Shown in pieces: positions 58,535 through 64,000 of a stretch of 64,000 bases of DNA. Where the stretch lies: NCBI RefSeq assembly GCF_945859685.1, contig NC_079147.1, positions 213,965,578-214,029,577 of the forward strand, read 5' to 3'. The position numbers and the translations under genes are program-made. The number at the start of each line of letters is the position of its first letter. Position 1 is the stretch's first letter. The stretch is from Eupeodes corollae (lineage: Eukaryota; Arthropoda; Insecta; Diptera; Syrphidae). Below the pieces are notes generated by a model. The model was not told where the DNA came from. It ran no database searches and saw only the letters and a program-made list of their open reading frames with translations.

Positions 58535-58955
58535 CCCTACTCACTAAAAGCCCTTTATGTTATGTTAGATCAATCCTGGAATATTGCTGCGTAATGTGGA
58601 ATCCTTATTACAATGTTCATATTACAAGAATAGAAAATGTCAAAAAAAAATGTACAGGATTTGTACTTCACAAACTAGGCTTGAACATTGCAATGCCATC
58701 GTATAACGTTAGATGTGAGCTTATTGGTATGCAGACATTAGAAAACCGCGGTAAGATGTTTGCCATACATTTTGTCAGTGATATTTTATCATATCATATT
58801 AATTGCCCTTATTTATTGTCGCTAATTGAGCCTTACGCTCCTTCTAGAGAACTAAGAATTCAAACCCTATTTCGGGAAAACGTTCATAGAATAAACTATA
58901 CGTTTAAAGAACCCATAACTCGCATTCTTAGGGAATTCATTTATTCATGTGATTA
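58535..58955 (+). pseudogene. jockey-like LINE, C-terminal fragment
   Basis: Reads LKALYVML, then EYCCVMWNPYYNVHITRIEN, VKKKCTGFVLHKLGLN, IGMQTLENRGKMFAIHFVSD, ILSYHINCPYLLSLIEPYAP and VHRINYTFKEPITRILREF. This is the region after the reverse transcriptase palm in jockey-like ORF2, similar in block order to the outer element at 55380-55790 (YVRSVLEYC, ILSYHIDCPFLLSLINLQV-like, LHRVNYAVNEPISR) but clearly diverged. A SINE copy follows immediately. Confidence 0.75.
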
Positions 58956-58956
58956 T

Positions 58957-59278
58957 GTACCCGTATTATGATGGTTAGTGCGTTGCACTGTCATGCATGG
59001 GGTCTTGGGTTCAATCCCTGTTTGTGCCACCTTAATTTAAAAAAAAAAAATAATTTTATCGGGTACTGCCTCTTGCGATTAATTGACAAATCCTTCAAGA
59101 GTAATTCTTGTCATGAAAAAGTGCTTTCTTAAATTAGCCGTTCGGATTGGGCCTAAAATTGTAGGTCCCTTCCATTCCTGACAACAGTACTCGCACACAG
59201 GAATGGTTGAGAGTTGTAAGTCACTAGGCCCTGGTTCACAACGGACTGTTGCGCCACCCAATTTATTTAATTATTTTT
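58957..59278 (+). mobile_element. tRNA-derived SINE, copy 3 (most complete)
   Basis: Head with A box region TATTATGATGG and B box GGTTCAATCCC at 59008-59018, then an A tract insertion. Body: GGTACTGCCTCTTGCGA, AGAGTAATTCTTGTCATG, TTAGCCGTTCGGATTGGGC, ACTCGCACACAGGAATGGTT. 3' end CTAGGCCCTGGTTCACAACG, GACTGTTGCGCCACCCAAT and a TTTATTTAATTATTT tail. Lies directly after the jockey-like fragment. Confidence 0.88.
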
Positions 59279-60407
59279 AAATAAAGTTACTAAATAATTG
59301 TATTTTTTTGTTAAATTGTATAATGATTCAATGAATGTTTTAAAAATTTAAAAATTTTTGTTTGTCTATTTGAGATTGTAAACTCCAATTGATATTAAAT
59401 AAATAAAATATATGCTCAAAAGTCAGCAGAACTAAAGCTTGAGAGTGATTGGCTTAAAAGGTAGTAACAATTAAAAATACGGTCAAAGCTTAAAAAAGCA
59501 CATTGGTCCTTATATTTTTCTTAATACATTATCCATACTTGTCAACTTGTAATTTTTGTTATTAACTTTCGCTCTTGTCTCAATTGTACCATGTTTTGTT
59601 TTTCAGTTAGTAGTATAAAACAAGAAGCCTCGCATTAAAAATTCAAAGCCTCTTTTTGCTCTTTTCCAAATCTCTCTACTATTACTATACCTAAAAACAT
59701 ACACAACCACTATCCCGCCGACGCCACTTTGTTTTCTCTTTTAAATCACTGGAACTGGGAATAGAGATTGTTCGAGCCTCTATCATCACTGTATTAGTCG
59801 TCGTAGTCATGTCCACACCACCACCACGGACCGCTGAGCTGACCAACAACTCATTTTCTAATGAGACCCACAACAACCATGTTGCTGTCGCCTGAGTTGC
59901 AGAGTCTTTCCTTTAGTTTGCTTCTTGTCTCTATGAAGCTTAGACTTGGTTCGAAAAAATAAAGAATTAACAACGACAAGAGTACTTAATTTGTCTACCT
60001 ACTGGCCAGTCGTTATTTCTTTCGTTTCTTTTCTATAATTTTAAAACAAAATTGCAATTCTTTTGCGCGTCATCCATTAGCGTTGTCGTCGGATAGTCGA
60101 TCGTTCTGGCTCTATACAATTTCACTTCGTCAAAGCAATTAACCGACATTTACACATACATATACTCAAATGTAATCATTTTTATTGAAAACAATATAAA
60201 TTATAAAGTTGTTTTTATTCTTCATTAACCAAATATGAATTCCAGGTCAGAATAGATTGCTGCCGCTCGTGTGCAACATTGTGCAAACTACCGGAAGCGT
60301 TAGTGTTTGTTTGTTTGTCTTCTCTGTGCTGAATGTGGTTGCAAACTCAAAAGAATTTAACGACCCATTAAAAACAAAAATAAGCTAGAAACAGCAACTA
60401 CAAAAAA
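59279..60407. other. upstream region of the Nudix gene
   Basis: No coding block. The more GC-balanced parts at 59690-59900 and 60061-60340 may contain promoter or 5' untranslated exons. A TATAAAA at 59614-59620 lacks a clear initiator. A TGAATTCCAG at about 60236-60245 could be a 3' splice site. Confidence 0.4.
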
Positions 60408-61436
60408 ATGCCTCAAACCGTGTCATCAATTAACGATCAACTGACCAAACTAATCGGTTGTCAAGATCTGGGTGATATAACCCCCGAACTATGTGACTTC
60501 TCATTGGAAGAACAAAATGCTGTGAGTGAAGCGCAGGGCGTTCAGCCATCAGCTGCTTCGGATTTCGTTCCGGTACTTGGCAAATCGGTGACCTACATTG
60601 TGACAGTGGTCATGATCAATGATCAAGATGAAGTTCTGATGATACAGGAGGCCAAACAGTCGTGCGCGGGAAAATGGTATCTGCCCGCTGGTAAAATGGA
60701 AACCGGTGAAACCATAATCGAGGCAGCAGTGAGAGAAGTCTTCGAAGAAACTGGACTGAAATGTGAGATGACGACATTAATTGGCGTCGAAACTGCTGGT
60801 GGATCGTGGGTTCGATTTCTACTGACCGGACGAGTATTGAGTGGTAATTTAAAGACACCCGATCAAGCCGACCAAGAATCTCTGCAGGCCAAATGGTTCG
60901 CCGATATCAGTGAACTAACTTTGCGCGCCAATGATATTTTAAATCTTATAAAAATGACAAGAACATACAAGGCCCGTGCGCAATCGCCTGCGCTATGGCA
61001 CTCCGAAATGATGCCAATCCAATACGCACACCATAAGAACTACTTGCGAATTGTAGCGGTGATTCGTAAGCGCTCCACAAACACTCTCAATGTCTTGGTA
61101 AGTGAAAGGAACGTCCATCATTTGCCCACGGTTGAAATGCATCCGGCCCGGAGTCTCCATTCAACCCTGAGGAAATTCATGATCGAACTATTCGGAGCTG
61201 AACTTCCTCAACATCGTCCACACGGACTTCTCACTGTGGAACATTCCCCCGCTGCTTATCCTCATACAACCGATGGCTTCTGCTTGACACTTTTGGTGGT
61301 TTTTCGTCCCCCACTGGAAGATGTGGCGGTCATTGGCAAGGCCGTCTGGCAGGAGATGAGCAAAGAATTAGAAGACAAGTTTGGACGCATGGTGGGAAGC
61401 AACCATTCCACGCTGCCACTCAATGTTATAAGATAA
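60408..61436 (+). CDS. NUDT18-type Nudix hydrolase (8-oxo-dGDP/nucleotide phosphatase family)
   Basis: Nudix hydrolases cleave nucleoside diphosphates linked to another group. The NUDT18 (MTH3) subgroup hydrolyses oxidised nucleoside diphosphates such as 8-oxo-dGDP to monophosphates, cleaning the nucleotide pool. The 342-residue protein has a Nudix domain at about 58-190: VTYIVTVVMINDQDEVLMIQ, EAKQSCAGKWYLPAGKMETG and a full Nudix box at 95-117 (G95, E101, R109-E110, E113-E114, G116), whose glutamates bind the metal. GGSWVRFLLTG and ESLQAKWFAD also match NUDT18. The C-terminal half (HHLPTVEMHPARSLHSTLRK, HTTDGFCLTLLVVFRPP) resembles the second half of vertebrate NUDT18. Substrate is inferred from family, not shown. 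One intact exon from ATG 60408; possible poly(A) signal ATTAAA at 61541. Confidence 0.93.
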   Translation: MPQTVSSINDQLTKLIGCQDLGDITPELCDFSLEEQNAVSEAQGVQPSAASDFVPVLGKSVTYIVTVVMINDQDEVLMIQEAKQSCAGKWYLPAGKMETGETIIEAAVREVFEETGLKCEMTTLIGVETAGGSWVRFLLTGRVLSGNLKTPDQADQESLQAKWFADISELTLRANDILNLIKMTRTYKARAQSPALWHSEMMPIQYAHHKNYLRIVAVIRKRSTNTLNVLVSERNVHHLPTVEMHPARSLHSTLRKFMIELFGAELPQHRPHGLLTVEHSPAAYPHTTDGFCLTLLVVFRPPLEDVAVIGKAVWQEMSKELEDKFGRMVGSNHSTLPLNVIR

Positions 61437-62384
61437 ACTTGTATGCTTTTTGAATCTCCATAGAATTTATGTCTCAAAAACAATATTAGTGACTGTTTTT
61501 TTGTAAATATTGACACTATGCATTTTATATTTTTGTTCCAATTAAAAATCAGTTTTATTTTGCTTTCTGTGTAAAAATTCAAGCATTCGAATCTTTTTCA
61601 TAAATTACTTTAAGTCATTTGATTTGTTGTTGTGTTCATACACAGAAAGCAAAAAGTAGCATTTATAATTAGTTTTGTTTCTGGTGTTTCTAAAATTTGT
61701 CACAAATTAATGTTGTATCTATAAATTACAACTTTCAATTACTAGAAGTACCTATTGACAAAAAAAAATAAAATAAAAAACAAATGAATCTCTAAATATT
61801 TCTCTCTTGCTTGTTTATTGTTATTGTGGATCGAAAGGTGTATTAATCCACAAAGTATATTCAAATGTTTTTTTCTATTTTATTTTAAATAAATAATGAA
61901 AATAATTATTAAAGAAGATTTATGGATGTATATGAACGTATTATGTAATTTTATAGTATTTATCTTTTTTATCAATGTTTTATCACCTTTGTGTGTAAGA
62001 ACTAGGTGTTTAGTGCGAGTTTAATTAATTTTAATAAAATTAACAACAAATATTGCTATAAATAACATGTTGAGTGTTTGATTTAAATAATATTTGTTTA
62101 TTGGTGTTTACAAAAGTAATAAGATTGAATGCAGAGTTTTCGTATATCGGGAAGATGAAAGACCGAAACATCACTATTTGACACAATTAAAGAAAGTCTT
62201 GAAACCGTTAAGTGAGATATAGAAAGCCTGGGAGAAGTTCTCGGCACTAAATGCATATTCTAATAGTGGCAAATGTCATCGCTGAGTGATTTCAAAAATT
62301 GAATGTCGGTTACCAATTCAATTCGTCTTTGCCGTAATTAAGTCAATTATTTGTTTGATCATCCCTCTTATGTAAGTAAACAAT
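61437..62384. other. 3' flank of the Nudix gene
   Basis: AT-rich, with an ATTAAA at 61541-61546 and AATAAAATAAA around 61767. Nothing else recognised before the LINE fragment. Confidence 0.5.
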
Positions 62385-63900
62385 CATGTCTGAGTTCTTT
62401 CACTCGACTTTGAGAAAGCATTTGACCGAATCGGTTTACATATAGTTCTTAATAAGTTAAAAACATGGAATGTTGGAAAGAAAATCTTTGGCTATGTTAG
62501 ATCATTTTTAACAAATAGAAAATTCTTCACAAGAGTTAACGATTTTTTTTTTCTAACGCATACTCTTTGGATAATGGTATCCCACAAGGATCTACATTAT
62601 CTGTAGAACTATTTACAATTGCTTTTGATCATATTTCAATCATGTTAGCTCAGCCTAAGTATAAATAATGTTCAGATTGAAAATGTTAAAACACTAAGTA
62701 TCCTAGGATTAACGTTTAATAATAAATTTAATTGGAAAGACCATTGTTAAAACCTAAAAAAATCCCTAGCTGCAAGGCTCGCTAGAATTAAGTATTTATC
62801 AAGTAATAAAAGTCATGTTCATAAACATTAACATACATAACAAAAATGATAGTTTTAAGTAAAATTGATCATGGTATAAATATTTATGGAAATTCACCAA
62901 AAACTACACTGAAATATTTAAAATCACCATATCATCAGGCAAATACTTCACCTATAAAAAATATACTTGCGAAAGCAGGACTATCAACAATCGAGGAACG
63001 TCATAGAGAATTGATATCAAAGTTAGTTGTGAAGTTAATATTTTCAAAAAACTCAGTTATTGACAAGGACATCCACCAGTCCATCAGGCATAAATCTAAG
63101 AAGCGTATCCAATCCTCAATAAGCAAAATCATAAATAAAGCTTACGAAATGGAACTCCAGTTTAAAAAACAAAGAAAGATACTTTTATCTTACCCGCCAT
63201 GGCATATAAAACATGATTCTATCCTGATGAATTTGGTCCACTACAATAAGGCAAATACCAGCAACGCAGTTTACTGCACTTTGTTCTCCGATATCTCATC
63301 TGAACTTAAAAAAGACTGCTGGGAATTCATCTTTACAGTACAGATGGTTCTTAACCACTAAGCCATATGCCGTTTGCCGTCACATCAGAAAATGGTTTTA
63401 TTCTACGCATTGGTTGCCTACCGGAATCCACATCAATTTTCACGGCAGAAGCATTTGCAATTCTCCATGCCCTTAAGATAACTACAGTGGCAAATTTATT
63501 ATATGCTCAGACAGTGTATCTTTCTTAAAAGCTATAAACAATCCAAACAACAACACTGACCTAATCTCCTCTATAAGAAACAAGATTGCAACGATGCCAA
63601 AAAAAAAATAAAACTAATGTTGACCCCTGGTCACTTAAATATCCTTGACAATGAGGACGCCGATAAAGCAGCGAATTCGGCAAAAGAAGCACTAGTATTT
63701 CATTTCAATGCATTCACTAAACAAGACTTTGAAACTCGGATTTATAAAAACTTTAAAACTTTGCAATAAACTGAAAAAAGTAAACCCAACGAAATACTAA
63801 ACTCATGTAATTGGCAATGTAAAAAAAAATGTTTTCCTTTGCAAGTGTAGCCAAGTAACTCATGAGGACGATATGCTGATTTTTTAAGTCGTTGTCAATT
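62385..63900 (+). mobile_element. I-type LINE fragment with RNase H domain
   Basis: Reverse transcriptase from SLDFEKAFDRIGLHIVLNKL (catalytic Asp, 62403) through KKIFGYVRSFLTNRKFFTRV and LDNGIPQGSTLS. The segment with YADD is missing: sequence jumps near 62665 to NVQIENVKTLSILGLTFNNK. An open frame at 62846-63361 covers LSKIDHGINIYGNS, ILAKAGLSTIEERHREL and LLSYPPWHIKHDSI. RNase H follows with frameshifts: FTAEAFAILHALKIT (Glu), ICSDSVSFLKAINNPN (Asp), LMLTPGHLNILDNEDADKAA (His/Asp). A cysteine-rich end is suggested by NWQCKKKCFP. Truncated at the 5' side. I-group placement from RNase H and block style. Confidence 0.8.
62846..63361 (+). CDS. open part of the I-type LINE ORF2 (171 codons, partial)
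   Basis: Connects reverse transcriptase and RNase H in the element at 62385-63900. No catalytic residues of its own. The frame ends at a stop right after FIFTVQMVLNH, where the first RNase H Asp (T-D-G-S pattern) would be expected; a frameshift has destroyed it. Not an independent gene. Confidence 0.7.
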   Translation: MIVLSKIDHGINIYGNSPKTTLKYLKSPYHQANTSPIKNILAKAGLSTIEERHRELISKLVVKLIFSKNSVIDKDIHQSIRHKSKKRIQSSISKIINKAYEMELQFKKQRKILLSYPPWHIKHDSILMNLVHYNKANTSNAVYCTLFSDISSELKKDCWEFIFTVQMVLNH

Positions 63901-63917
63901 CGTTCACTAAGCTACCT

Positions 63918-64000
63918 CATAAATAAATAAATAAATAAAAACGGCTGGTAGAAAACGAGGGTCAAGTGACTTGTAACTCTTAACCGTTCCTGTGTCGGAG
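63918..64000 (-). mobile_element. tRNA-derived SINE, copy 4 (3' end only, runs off right edge)
   Basis: On the minus strand: CTCCGACACAGGAACGGTTA, AGAGTTACAAGTCACTTGAC and CCTCGTTTTCTACCAGCC, followed by a TTTATTTATTTATTTATT tail (63922-63940). Matches the body and tail of copy 3, with an ATTT-repeat tail. Confidence 0.75.

Noticed and set aside
59614..59620. TATAAAA as the promoter of the Nudix gene
   Set aside because: No initiator at the right distance and the ATG is nearly 800 bases away.

Overview
The window reads as nuclear DNA of an insect, most probably a higher fly (Diptera). Three intact host genes have fly-like proteins, introns use GT/AG, the DNA is AT-rich with ACATACAT-type microsatellites, and the mobile elements (mariner/Tc1, jockey, RTE, I/LOA-type LINEs, PIF/Harbinger, tRNA-SINE) are those usual in flies. 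The species cannot be named from sequence alone.

Host genes are sparse and all on the + strand: a single-pass leucine-rich-repeat membrane protein (20791-21972), the mitochondrial ribosomal protein mS33 (57049-57387) and a NUDT18-type Nudix hydrolase (60408-61436). Each lies in one coding exon. They share no pathway and look like independent transcription units separated by 35 kb of repeats and then 3 kb.

Most of the remainder that can be explained is transposon debris, often nested. Region by region: 0-7.6 kb holds four mariner-family copies (one split by a 397-bp fold-back insertion with a 13-bp target duplication) and a Tc1 remnant carrying a nested mariner derivative. 10.8-15.2 kb holds a mariner remnant, a jockey-like LINE interrupted by an RTE LINE, and a second RTE copy. 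15.8-17.5 kb is a whole Tc1 element with about 220-bp terminal repeats of IR/DR type. 17.8-20.2 kb is a mariner fragment joined to an RNase H-bearing LINE. 22.7-24.2 kb holds small DNA-element relics, one at a TTAA site inside a mariner remnant. 25.7-29.3 kb is a second copy of the same LINE, split by a 0.9-kb non-autonomous DNA element. 29.3-32.2 kb has mariner and jockey fragments, an AT-rich ~170-bp tandem array and a MITE. 33-35 kb is an RTE copy with its endonuclease. 36.4-38.8 kb is a diverged direct repeat followed by a PIF/Harbinger element with transposase and opposing Myb-like gene. 38.9-39.5 kb is a MITE with a perfect 10-bp target duplication. 42.1-46.3 kb is the same tandem array, split by a nearly intact LINE whose 3' tail is about 865 bp of uninterrupted TAA. 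46.3-47.4 kb is a Tc1 remnant. 51-56 kb is one jockey-like LINE inserted in another. 62.4-63.9 kb is an I-type LINE with RNase H. Four copies of one tRNA-derived SINE lie at 47.4, 50.5, 59.0 and 63.9 kb.

The most interesting points are the extreme TAA tail with its clean target duplication, the two-gene Harbinger element with one nonsense change in each gene, the IR/DR Tc1 element, and several MITE families whose ends can be set from target duplications or from the coding sequence they interrupt. I found no CRISPR array, no rRNA, and no new multi-gene host system.
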